Shown here: positions 10,065-17,905 of the stretch, piece by piece
How the letters are laid out: the number at the start of each line of letters is the position of its first letter
How positions within the stretch are numbered: position 1 is the stretch's first letter
Program-made: the position numbers and the translations under genes
Source: Pseudonocardia sp. MH-G8
GTDB taxonomy: Bacteria > Actinomycetota > Actinomycetes > Mycobacteriales > Pseudonocardiaceae
Direction of reading: 5' to 3'
Length of the DNA stretch: 64,000 bases
NCBI RefSeq assembly: GCF_002262885.1
Contig: NZ_NKYF01000003.1
Location: 496,534 to 560,533, forward strand
Notes under the pieces: generated by a model
Told to the model about the DNA's origin: nothing
The model's database searches: none
Seen by the model: only the letters and a program-made list of their open reading frames with translations

Positions 10065-10460
10065 GAAGACGAGCCAGAACTGCGAGGAATCGTTCTTCGG
10101 GCACGTGCACCGCCACTCCGCGTGGCTGCGCTACGGGTTCGGCGCCGAACCCGACGGCACGCTGGTCTACGCCGCGGCCGGCATCCTGTTCGACGGTGGC
10201 GCCTACGCCTCCTCCACCGGCGCGATCGTGGGCAACGGGGCACGCAGGGACTGGGCCCGTACCGGATCCCGAACGCCCGCGGCGTCTACACGCACACCCC
10301 GCCGGTCTCGGCACGCACGCTGCGATCGCGGCTCCTGGGCGATCGGCACGGGCGCACGGTGACCTCGCCCGTGGTGCCCCGCCCGTTCCCGGACCTGTTG
10401 CGTCCCGAGCACCACGTCGTGTTCTTCTCCCCGTTCGCTGCGCTGCTCGTGGTGGACCTG
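10065..10460 (+). pseudogene. Decayed coding fragment, family not recognised
   Basis: Within a region that otherwise looks non-coding, one plus-strand frame reads like real protein (SFFGHVHRHSAWLRYGFGAE, then DGTLVYAAAGILFDGG and STGAIVG). Coding character then passes to another frame (PYRIPNARGVYTHTPPVSAR, then RPEHHVVFFSPFAALLVVDL). This fits an old gene broken by a frameshift near 10240. There is no clear start and I cannot name a family with confidence. Confidence 0.35.
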
Positions 10461-10518
10461 CTCGCTGGTGGACGATCGACCGGCGCCGCAACGGGCCGGG
10501 CCCAGGGGGCGGGTTCGA

Positions 10519-10675
10519 GCGGCAGCGCGGAACGGGGCGCGCTCGCGGACGTTGTTTCACGTGGAACACCAGCACGGGTTGCGCGCGTGGAGCGCGTCCG
10601 CGGCCGTCACCGAGCAGGGGGTCCGCCTTGGCCGTGGCCGTGGCCGTGGTCGGGTTGGCCGGGCACCGCCGTCCT
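10519..10675 (+). repeat. parS-bearing repeat, copy 3
   Basis: Dispersed third copy of the unit at 8591 and 8771, preceded like copy 1 by GGTTCGAGCGGCAGCGCGG. The tail contains a short run of GGCCGT units. Confidence 0.8.
10553..10568. other. parS site 4
   Basis: TGTTTCACGTGGAACA, identical to sites 2 and 3, in repeat copy 3. Confidence 0.9.
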
Positions 10676-10736
10676 CACATGGATGACCCGGACCCGGCGG
10701 CTACGCAGGACTCGAGATCTCGAGCCTCCTCCAGCC

Positions 10737-11075
10737 TGCGGTACCCCAGCTGCCGGCGCCCGCAGGTCCTTGCGCGACCGACCCGCGGTTCCGCCGAACG
10801 CGGTCGCGAACGACGACACACGGTCACTCCAGGAGCGGCGGGGTCGAGTGCTGCGCGCCCATCGGCGAGATGGGTCGCCAGTCGATCTCCGATGATGGCC
10901 GACCGACCCGTGATCACCGATGACCCGCACGACCTCCAGCCCCGGCTCCGCAGGATCGCCGCAGACGACGGCCGGTCGTCCAGGGGCTGACGACGCGATC
11001 TGGAACCGCGCTCGATACGACCGTTCCGACATCGAACTGACGATCACGACGATCGCGCGCTCGACCCGACGGGCG
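10737..11075 (-). repeat. Long inverted repeat, right arm
   Basis: Reverse-complement partner of 8262-8577, about 2.2 kb away. Identity runs from the CAGCTGCCGGCGCCCGCAGG end to ACGATCACGACGAT. A few short indels separate the arms, so the duplication is not brand new. Confidence 0.85.
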
Positions 11076-11379
11076 CCGGCCGCCCGGCGCCCGTCGGGCA
11101 CCGTCGCCCGCGGTGCTCGACGCCGACTTCGCCGGAGCGGGTTCGTCCCGCCGGTGCGCCGGGATCGGTCGTCGGCCGGGACCACCCCGTCGGCTGGCCA
11201 TTCTGCAGCGGGGCCGAGCGATGCGCTCGCCTCGCTCGACCGCCCCGCCGAACCGGTACGGCGTCGGGCAGCTGCTCGGCGGGCCGGACGACCAGGGGTG
11301 GCACGCGCCCTCGGACTCGCCGGACGGAACGGCAGCGCGCGGCCTCGAGACTTGCGCGCGCGACGCCGACCCGCCCGCC

Positions 11380-11475
11380 GCGTCCTTTCGGGACGTCCTG
11401 GTGCCCGCCTGCCTCGGCGCTCTGGTGCCCCACCGTGTAGACGGGGTTCAGCGACGTCATCCGGTCCCGGCCCAG
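11380..11475 (-). pseudogene. Relic of an oligopeptide ABC transporter ATPase
   Basis: On the minus strand this reads RMTSLNPVYTVGHQSAEA (motif at 11460-11422). This is close to the Q-loop segment QDPMTSLNPVYTVGxQIAEA of OppD/DppD ATPases. The flanking sequence no longer gives Walker A, the ABC signature or a continuous frame, so only a fragment survives. The match is from memory of the family, not a search. Confidence 0.4.
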
Positions 11476-11660
11476 GATCGCCGTCAGTGCGGCGTGGGAG
11501 ACACCCGCAACCGCTGTTGACCGAAGCCCACCGACCCGGAGGTCTTCGCCGGTCCGGGAACGGGGGCGCGCCGAAGGAGACACGGCGCACTGAGCATCCA
11601 CCCGTGCCGGCTCGATGTGCCTGCGGTCCCCCGCCGTCGCGCGGCCGCCGGTGGGCGATG

Positions 11661-11676
11661 TGTTTCACGTGGAACA
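11661..11676. other. parS site 5
   Basis: TGTTTCACGTGGAACA; not embedded in the 180-bp repeat. Confidence 0.9.
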
Positions 11677-12228
11677 TCCCAGCCGGGTGCCTGGAGGGAT
11701 GGGCCGCAGAAGCAGCCCAGCCCGATCGGTCGGAGTCGGACTCCCCCACTCCACCTCGTCGACGAAGTCCTTCTCGGTGAGCGTGGAGGCGTCACGGTCG
11801 AGACGCGTGGCGCTCATGCCTGCGGCTGCTCATCGTTCCGGTGGCCGGCGCCGGCACGTTGCCGATTCACGCGCTCGCCTCGCAGTCGTGCGCCCGATCG
11901 AACCGCACGAGGATCGGGCGGCTCCGTGGAGTCGCCGCCTCCGCCCGCGGTTTGTCGGGGATCTCGCCGGCTCGTCCCCAGCCGGAGGCGCCGAGCTGCC
12001 GACGGGAACCAGTAGCGGCCCGCACGTCGATGGGTGACGGGTGGGGTGGGGCTTCGACAGGTCTCGCTGCCCGCACCGACCACCGCAGCTACTCCTCACC
12101 GGGCATCTGGTGCGCGGCAGAAGGTGGCGTGGCTCGGCGAGGTCGACGTAGGAACTCAGCGCGCATGTGCCCGGCACGGCCCCTGATTGCGAGACCGGCC
12201 TCCACCCGTCAGTTCGCCCCGTCCTCCG

Positions 12229-12244
12229 TGTTTCACGTGAAACA
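12229..12244. other. parS site 6 (perfect palindrome)
   Basis: TGTTTCACGTGAAACA, an exact match to the canonical parS sequence. It is the only perfect copy in the window. Confidence 0.95.
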
Positions 12245-12466
12245 GGGCGGGTGGCCGACCAGGCAGAGCACCCGCCTGGCCGACGCAGGCTGGAGAGTGG
12301 ACGCGCGTGGTCGTCGGCCGGCTGCACTCGAGGCGTCGGGGACGGCACCGCTCGGCGAATCGCACCGCGGGCGGTCGAATCCCGCTTCGACGGCGCGTGC
12401 CAACTCCCAGCGTCGGGCACGCCGCTGCTGAGCCGTGCCCGGCCTCGGCGCGCACCTGGTCGAGGA

Positions 12467-12672
12467 ATCACTGCCACTGCGCGTCGAAGAGCGCGGCCGG
12501 TTGCACGACGATGTCACACACCCCGCCCGGGTCCTCCACCGTCGCGGCGATCCGCCCCGGCGACACCGGATGGACTCACTTCCGCCCTCACGAACCTCAG
12601 GGGCGGCCATCGGGTTTCGTCCAGCAGATCGGGTGCTGCATCCTCCGGCACCAGCGATCCGAACCTCCTCCA
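12467..12672 (-). pseudogene. Frameshifted coding fragment, unknown family
   Basis: On the minus strand one frame reads SLVPEDAAPDLLDETRWPPL then RFVRAEV. After an apparent frameshift, the adjacent frame reads GRIAATVEDPGGVCDIVVQP then AALFDAQWQ and a stop. Composition is protein-like, unlike the surroundings. No start, ribosome-binding site or known motif is visible. Confidence 0.3.
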
Positions 12673-12815
12673 GGAGGAGCGCCGGTCGGTCCGCCGTCCC
12701 GCCGGGTTCGGAGGCGGTGCGCTATGGAGCGCCTCCGAGGGAGAGGATGGGCCGGCGGCCCCGGAAGACCACACACGCCCGAACAGCTGCGGGGTAGAGG
12801 CAGCTGGCCGGGTCG

Positions 12816-12831
12816 TGTTTCACGTGAAACG
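12816..12831. other. parS site 7
   Basis: TGTTTCACGTGAAACG, one mismatch at the last base; 35 bp from site 8. Confidence 0.85.
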
Positions 12832-12850
12832 GTGCCCGCGGCGAGACGCG

Positions 12851-12866
12851 TGTTTCACGTGGAACA
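12851..12866. other. parS site 8
   Basis: TGTTTCACGTGGAACA, only 13 bp beyond the ddl stop codon, marking the right edge of the cluster. Confidence 0.9.
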
Positions 12867-12879
12867 ACGTCGGTTGCCG

Positions 12880-13836
12880 TCAGGGGGAAGGGCTGCGGGC
12901 GATCGCACGCTCGACGAGCGCGGCGTACAGCTCGCCCAGGTCCATGCCGGCGGTGCGCACAGCGGTCGGCAGCAGCGAGGTCTCCGTGAGCCCCGGGGAG
13001 ACGTTCACCTCGAGCACCTGGACGGATCCGTTCTCGTCGACCACCGCGTCCGTGCGGGAGACGTCGCGCAGCCCGAGCAGCCGGTGGGCGGCGAGGGCGG
13101 TCTCCTCCAGTCGGGCGAGCACCGGTGGGTCCAACCGTGCCGGGCAGTGGAAGGTGGCCCTGCCGGGCGTGTAGCGCGCCGTGTAGTCGTAGACGCCGTC
13201 CCGGACGTCGATCTCCACCGGGGGGAGGGCCCGGGGCTCGTCGCCGTCGTCGACCACGGTGACGGCCACTTCGGTGCCGGTGACGAACCGCTCGGCGAGC
13301 ACGGTGTCGGCGTAGGCGAGGCAGCTGACCATCGCGGCGGGGAGCTCGCTGCGCGCGGTGACGACCTGCGCGCCGAGCGCGGATCCGCCCTGATCGGGCT
13401 TGAGCATCAGCGGCAGGCCGAGCCGGTCGACCATCGCGTCGAGCACGGCCTGGGCCCCGAGGGCGCGGAACGTCGTGTGCGGCAGGGCCACCCAGTCCGG
13501 GGTGTCGATCCCGGACCGGGCGAGCTCCGCCTTGGCGGTCGGCTTGTCCCAGGCACGCCGGCACGCCTGTGCGGGCGTGCCGACGAACGGGATGCCGAGC
13601 AGTTCGAGCACCGCCTGCACGGAGCCGTTCTCGCCCTCTCCCCCGTGCAGGGCGATCGCGACGGCGTCCGGGCGGTCGCGGCGCAACTCGGCGACGAGCG
13701 CCCCGTCGACGTCCCACTCGCGGACGTCCGCACCCGCGCGGCGGAGCGCGGCGGCCAGCTTGCGGCCCGACCGCAGCGACACCTCACGCTCGTGCGAGAG
13801 CCCACCGGCAAGCACTGCCACCGTTCGTTCGATCAC
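12880..13836 (-). CDS. ddl: D-alanine--D-alanine ligase family protein
   Basis: A 318-residue ATP-grasp ligase. It joins two D-alanines for peptidoglycan precursors in the cytoplasm if it is a true Ddl. The N-terminal signature VAVLAGGLSHEREVSLRSG, the central LMLKPDQGGSALG nucleotide loop and the C-terminal VLEVNVSPGLTETSLLP metal/substrate region are all present. The EVN-x-x-PG motif binds Mg2+-ATP. The start is GTG 13836. There is no clear Shine-Dalgarno, but CAGAAT lies 6 nt upstream as a possible -10 of a leaderless message. It is shorter than many Ddl (~360), so a Ddl-like paralogue cannot be excluded. It borders the parS cluster. Confidence 0.85.
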   Translation of the reverse strand: MIERTVAVLAGGLSHEREVSLRSGRKLAAALRRAGADVREWDVDGALVAELRRDRPDAVAIALHGGEGENGSVQAVLELLGIPFVGTPAQACRRAWDKPTAKAELARSGIDTPDWVALPHTTFRALGAQAVLDAMVDRLGLPLMLKPDQGGSALGAQVVTARSELPAAMVSCLAYADTVLAERFVTGTEVAVTVVDDGDEPRALPPVEIDVRDGVYDYTARYTPGRATFHCPARLDPPVLARLEETALAAHRLLGLRDVSRTDAVVDENGSVQVLEVNVSPGLTETSLLPTAVRTAGMDLGELYAALVERAIARSPSP

Positions 13837-13883
13837 CGCCGCATTCTGCGCTACGGGGATCAAGTGGGCACGCCCCGGTGGGA

Positions 13884-15230
13884 TCAGGGCGTGCTGGGGC
13901 TGGGCGTCTGCGGGCCCCCTGCACCGAACGCGGGTCGCGCCGGCGTGCCGAACGTGCGCATGACGTCGAGCTCCGCCTCGAGGACGCCGGCCAGCCTGCG
14001 AACGCCCTCGGTGATCCGCTCGGGTGTCGGGTAGCAGTACGACAGCCGCAGCTGGCGGGTGCCGAAGCCGTCGGCGTAGAACCCGGTGCCCGACGCGTAC
14101 GCCACGCGGGCGGTGACGGCCCGCGGCAGCATCGCCTTGGTGTCGACCCCCTCGGGCACCGTCAGCCACACGTAGAAGCCGCCGTCGGGGACGTTCCACG
14201 TGCACCCGTCGGGGAGGTAGGTCTCGAGTGCGTCGAGCAGTGCGTCCCGCCGCTCGCGGTAGGCCTCGGTGAACGTCTTGATCTGGCTGCGCCAGTCGTG
14301 GCCGGCCAGGTAGCGCGACACGAGCATCTGCGTGAAGCTCGGCGGGCACAGCGTGGCCGACTCCGCGGCGAGCACGAGCCGGTCGCGGACCGCGGGAGGC
14401 ACGAGCGCCCAGCCGACGCGCAGGCCGGACGCGAACGTCTTCGAGAACGACCCCAGGTACACGACGTCGCGGTCGAGGGAACGCAGCGCCGGGTAGGTGC
14501 GACCGCTGAAGCCCAGCAGGCCGTACGGGTTGTCCTCCACGACCGCGACGCCGTAGGAGGCGCAGATCTCGAGCACCTCGGCACGCCGCTCGACCGCCAG
14601 CGTGACGCCTGCGGGGTTGTGGAAGTTCGGGATCGTGTACAGCAGCTTGGGGGTGATCCCCTGGGCCGCCAGCGACCCCAGCGCCTCGCGCAGCAGTTCG
14701 GGGACGAGGCCGTGCTCGTCCATCGCGACGTGCACGACGCGCGCCTGGTAGGCGGCGAAGCTCCCGAGCGCGCCGACGTAGGACGGGCCCTCGGCCAGCA
14801 CGACGTCGCCCGGGTCGCAGTAGATGCGGGTGACGAGGTCCAGTGCCATCTGCGAGCCGACGGTGACGACGACGTCGTCCGGGTCGGCGCGGATGCCCTC
14901 GAGTGCCATCACCTCGCAGATCTGCTCGCGCAGCGCCGGGACGCCCTGCGCCGAGCCGTACTGGAGGGCGACCTGCCCGTCGCGGGCGACGAGGTCCCCG
15001 ACCTCGCCGGCGAGCGAATCCAGCGGAAGGGCCGCGAGGTTGGGCATGCCCCCGGCGAGCGAGACGACCTCGGGCCGGCTCGCCACGGCGAACAGCGCAC
15101 GGATCTCGGACGCGGTCATGCCGGCCGTGCGTGCGGCGAACCGCTCCGTGGGTGCCGGTGCCGCCGCTGCCGCCCCCGTCGCGGGCACGATGGCGCTGGA
15201 CGATGGTGGGGGCGTGGCCGGCTGCGGCAC
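13884..15230 (-). CDS. PLP-dependent aminotransferase, class I/II (2-aminoadipate-aminotransferase-like)
   Basis: A 448-residue fold-type I aminotransferase related to LysN/ARO8 and to the catalytic half of MocR proteins, without a GntR domain. The PLP lysine is in SFSKTFASGLRVGW, the phosphate-binding region includes TVGSQMALDLV, and the conserved IPNFHNPAGVT and R-L-S-Y segments are visible. The start is GTG 15230 with GGGAGG 7 nt upstream, preferred over an in-frame TTG at 15266 that lacks one. TACACT on the minus strand just upstream could be the -10. The first ~30 residues are low-complexity. The amino-donor specificity cannot be read. Confidence 0.88.
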   Translation of the reverse strand: MPQPATPPPSSSAIVPATGAAAAAPAPTERFAARTAGMTASEIRALFAVASRPEVVSLAGGMPNLAALPLDSLAGEVGDLVARDGQVALQYGSAQGVPALREQICEVMALEGIRADPDDVVVTVGSQMALDLVTRIYCDPGDVVLAEGPSYVGALGSFAAYQARVVHVAMDEHGLVPELLREALGSLAAQGITPKLLYTIPNFHNPAGVTLAVERRAEVLEICASYGVAVVEDNPYGLLGFSGRTYPALRSLDRDVVYLGSFSKTFASGLRVGWALVPPAVRDRLVLAAESATLCPPSFTQMLVSRYLAGHDWRSQIKTFTEAYRERRDALLDALETYLPDGCTWNVPDGGFYVWLTVPEGVDTKAMLPRAVTARVAYASGTGFYADGFGTRQLRLSYCYPTPERITEGVRRLAGVLEAELDVMRTFGTPARPAFGAGGPQTPSPSTP

Positions 15231-15423
15231 GGTAGGACCTCCCGGATCCTCGGCGACGGGGCCCAAGTGTAACCAGGATGGAGGAATCTCCTGCCGATCG
15301 TCGTGGGTGAGCCACCGGTCGCAGAAGGTGGGCTGTCGTCAGGAGGCGGATCGATCTATCGTCGTCGGGTCGGCGCGTCGAGCGACGGCGTCTCACTCGT
15401 GGTTCTGCCGCCGGAGGTTGGTC

Positions 15424-16125
15424 TTGTCCTGGCACGTGGCGCCACTCACTCTGGACAATCTGGACGATCTGCCCAAGCGGTGTCGCCGATGCGTCTACTG
15501 GGAGCTCTCCGAGCGCCTCGGTAGCCAGGCGTCCGACTTCGGCTCGCCGGAGCTGGAGAAGGAGGCGTGGGTCTCCGAGGTCCTGCTCGAGTGGGGCTCG
15601 TGCGGCCGCGTCGTCTACATGGCAGGTGCCCCGGCGGGATACGTCATCTACGCGCCGCCGTCCGCCGTGCCGCGTGCGGCGGAGATGCCGACCGGTCCGG
15701 TGAGCGCGGACGCGGTGCTCCTCACCACCATGCAGGTGCTACCGGAGTTCGCCGATGAAGGGCTGGGCCGCATGCTCGCCCAGGCCGTGGTGCGGGATCT
15801 GACGCGGCGCGGTGTCACGGCGATCGAGGTGTTCGGCGAGCAGCGTCCGGGTTCCGAGCCCGGCTGCCTGATCCCCGCCGATTTCCTGCGAGGCGTCGGG
15901 TTCAAGACGATCCGTCCGCACCCGCGCTACCCCCGGCTCCGGATGGAGCTCCGCTCGGGGATCACGTGGAAGGAAGACGTGGAGGCCGCGCTCGAGCAGC
16001 TGCTCGGCAGCATCACGATCCCGATGCAGACCAGCGGCGCCGCCCCGGCACCCCTACCTCGGGTACCGACCGGCGCCGGGGCGGTCGTCAGAAGCGCGTT
16101 CAGGGCGCCGTGTACGCCATCCTGA
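15424..16125 (+). CDS. GNAT-family N-acetyltransferase (parB-region type)
   Basis: A 233-residue protein beginning LSWHVAPLTLDNLDDLPKRC. It has the CRRCVYWEL motif typical of the actinobacterial GNAT encoded near parB (Rv3916c-like), followed by a GNAT core with acetyl-CoA loop DEGLGRMLAQAVVRDL. The substrate is unknown. The start TTG 15424 is chosen because GGAGG lies 6 nt upstream; GTG 15436 is an alternative. The C-terminal ~40 residues are Pro/Ala-rich. It is divergent from the aminotransferase and convergent with cwlM. Confidence 0.8.
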   Translation: MSWHVAPLTLDNLDDLPKRCRRCVYWELSERLGSQASDFGSPELEKEAWVSEVLLEWGSCGRVVYMAGAPAGYVIYAPPSAVPRAAEMPTGPVSADAVLLTTMQVLPEFADEGLGRMLAQAVVRDLTRRGVTAIEVFGEQRPGSEPGCLIPADFLRGVGFKTIRPHPRYPRLRMELRSGITWKEDVEAALEQLLGSITIPMQTSGAAPAPLPRVPTGAGAVVRSAFRAPCTPS

Positions 16126-16180
16126 CGGCCTCCCGGCAGGGTCCGAACCCGATGGGCCGGAGCCGGGTCAAGATCGCTTC

Positions 16181-17338
16181 TCAGATGGCCTGAGCGCCGC
16201 CGCGCTCGAGTTCGCGGGCCAGTACGTCCGAGAACGTGAACGTTCCGGTCGGCTGGTCGTCCTGGCCGAGCAGGTACAGCCGCTTGACGGCCACGAGAAT
16301 GCCCTCGGCCACCACATCGCGGAACGCCGGATCGAGGAGCTTGCGCCGATCCCCGAGGTGGGTGAGGTAGCCGATCTCGACGCGCACCGCGGGCATCCGG
16401 GTGAGCCGCAGCAACTCCCACGTGCGGGCCTGGGAGTGGCAGTCCTGGAGGCCGGTGCGGATGAGCAGCTCGCGCTGGATGAACCCCGCGAGCGCCTCCC
16501 CCACCGTGGACGTGGCACCGGAGCCGTTGCCGAAGTGGAACGTGGCGAGCCCGTGTGCGTGCATGCTGCGGTTGGCGTCGGTGTGCAGCGAGAGCACGAC
16601 ATCGGCGCCGGCGGAGTTCGCCAGGGCTGCGCGCTCCGGGTCGGTGGGGCAGGTGTCCTCCTGCCGCGACAGCATCGCGTCCATCCCGGTGGCGGCCATC
16701 CGGCCGACGAGCCTGCGGGCGAGGTCCCACACGATGTCGGCCTCTGCCACGCCCGCGACGACGACGCCGCGGTTCGGCCCGCCGTGCCCCGGGTCGACGA
16801 CGATGCGCTTGCCGCGCAGCCGCGGACCGGCCTGCCTCAGGAGCTCCTGCTCGCGCAGCAGGTGCGGCCGGCCGCCGGTGACCTTCCGGCCGAGCTGACG
16901 CAGCGAACGCAGGGTGGCGGGGCCGCACAACCCGTCAGGGACGAGGCCGTACTCGCGCTGGAACTTCCGCAGCGCGGCCTCGGTCTGCTCGTCGAAGACA
17001 CCGCCGGCCCGGCCCGGGTCGTACCCGAGCTCGAGCAGCCGCTCCTGCAGGGCGACGACGTCGTCGCCGCTCATCGGTGCGGAGATCATGAGGGCGAGCA
17101 TCCGGTCCCCGAGCTGCCAGCCCGCCTCGCGCAGGGCGCGGTAGGTGGCCGGCCCGACGAGCCCGTCGGTGATCAGGCCGCGTTGCTGCTGGAAGGCCCG
17201 GACGGCCTGTTCGACGTCAGCGCCGAACAGATCCTCGGGCGTGTCGGCGGGGGTGGCCGTCAGGAGGCCGAACCGTCGCAGGGTGGATCGGATCTCGACG
17301 ACACCCGGACCGCTGTCACCTCGGCGCAGCAGCTGCAT
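16181..17338 (-). CDS. cwlM: CwlM-like N-acetylmuramoyl-L-alanine amidase family protein
   Basis: A 385-residue protein with two peptidoglycan-binding (PG_binding_1) domains (residues ~5-75 and ~90-155) and a C-terminal Amidase_3 domain. The usual zinc ligands and catalytic Glu look present: DPGHGG, the Glu of GVAEADIVW, SLHTDAN, and VEIGYLTH. In mycobacteria CwlM is a cytoplasmic, phosphorylated activator of MurA rather than a lytic enzyme. No signal peptide is visible here either, which supports that role. The start is ATG 17338 behind GAGGGG; an in-frame GTG 12 bp upstream is possible. It sits next to trxA-trxB as in mycobacteria. Confidence 0.88.
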   Translation of the reverse strand: MQLLRRGDSGPGVVEIRSTLRRFGLLTATPADTPEDLFGADVEQAVRAFQQQRGLITDGLVGPATYRALREAGWQLGDRMLALMISAPMSGDDVVALQERLLELGYDPGRAGGVFDEQTEAALRKFQREYGLVPDGLCGPATLRSLRQLGRKVTGGRPHLLREQELLRQAGPRLRGKRIVVDPGHGGPNRGVVVAGVAEADIVWDLARRLVGRMAATGMDAMLSRQEDTCPTDPERAALANSAGADVVLSLHTDANRSMHAHGLATFHFGNGSGATSTVGEALAGFIQRELLIRTGLQDCHSQARTWELLRLTRMPAVRVEIGYLTHLGDRRKLLDPAFRDVVAEGILVAVKRLYLLGQDDQPTGTFTFSDVLARELERGGAQAI

Positions 17339-17488
17339 GCACCCCTCGCTCACTGGTCGTGGCTCGCTCTTCCCGGTCCGGCCCGCCCCGCCGGGCCGGG
17401 GCCCATTGTGCCCTGTCGGTTGCGAACGCACGGACAGCGGCCCGTATCCAGGCGTGTTCGTGTCGTGATAAACCGTGCACACAGCGAT

Positions 17489-17515
17489 GCCCCGCCCCGG
17501 AAACCGGGGCGGGGC
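17489..17515 (-). terminator. Hairpin downstream of trxBA
   Basis: A perfect 12-bp GC stem (GCCCCGCCCCGG / CCGGGGCGGGGC) with a 3-nt loop, 18 bp past the trxA stop. There is no T-run, as is common for actinobacterial terminators. Confidence 0.7.
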
Positions 17516-17533
17516 ACCGCGGCGTGTTGCTGC

Positions 17534-17860
17534 TCAGCCGAGGTAGTCGGCGAGGTCGGACAGCAGCGCAGCCTTGGGCTTCGCGCCGACGATCTGCTTC
17601 ACCGGCTTGCCGTCCTTGAACACGATCATCGTGGGGATGGACATCACCTGGTAGTCCCGGGCGGTGCCGGGGTTGGCGTCGATGTCCAGCTTCGCGACGG
17701 TCAGCTTCTCCTTGTTCTCGCCCGCGATCTCGTCGAGCACAGGGGCGACCATCTTGCACGGCCCGCACCAGGTGGCCCAGAAGTCGACCACGACGGTCTT
17801 GTCGCTGTTGAGGACGGCGCTCTCGAACGAGGCGTCGGTGACCTCGACGGTGTTGGCCAT
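17534..17860 (-). CDS. trxA: Thioredoxin
   Basis: A 108-residue cytoplasmic thioredoxin. The redox-active WCGPC is at residues 31-35, the cis-proline is in SIPTM, and the fold is complete with no export signal. It is reduced by the product of trxB, 45 bp upstream on the same strand, and passes electrons to targets such as ribonucleotide reductase and peroxiredoxins. ATG 17860 has GGAGAA upstream. The pair lies next to the SigM operon, a disulfide- and envelope-stress-linked neighbourhood conserved in actinobacteria. Confidence 0.97.
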   Translation of the reverse strand: MANTVEVTDASFESAVLNSDKTVVVDFWATWCGPCKMVAPVLDEIAGENKEKLTVAKLDIDANPGTARDYQVMSIPTMIVFKDGKPVKQIVGAKPKAALLSDLADYLG

Positions 17861-17905
17861 GGGGTTCTCCGTTTCCGTGGAAGTGACGGTGAGACGACGG
17901 TGTGG

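Larger units (their letters stand above)
7368..12879. other. 5.5-kb gene desert carrying the parS cluster
   Basis: No reading frame here shows the codon bias, motifs or ribosome-binding sites expected of an intact gene. Long open frames exist on both strands only because GC is high; they overlap each other in several phases and translate to low-complexity Arg/Pro/Ala/Ser sequence. What can be seen is seven parS sites, three copies of a parS-bearing repeat, a pair of ~320-bp inverted repeats and at least three short stretches that look like decayed coding sequence. The region probably serves as the ParB loading zone, the bacterial centromere (inference). Confidence 0.7.

Noticed and set aside
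8175..10990. Long plus-strand open frames (300-570 codons) in the parS desert
   Set aside because: They overlap in different phases, contain low-complexity Arg/Pro/Ala sequence, lack ribosome-binding sites and run through repeats.
14190..14210. parS-like GTTCCACGTGCACC in the aminotransferase gene
   Set aside because: Too many mismatches to the palindrome, and it lies in conserved coding sequence.
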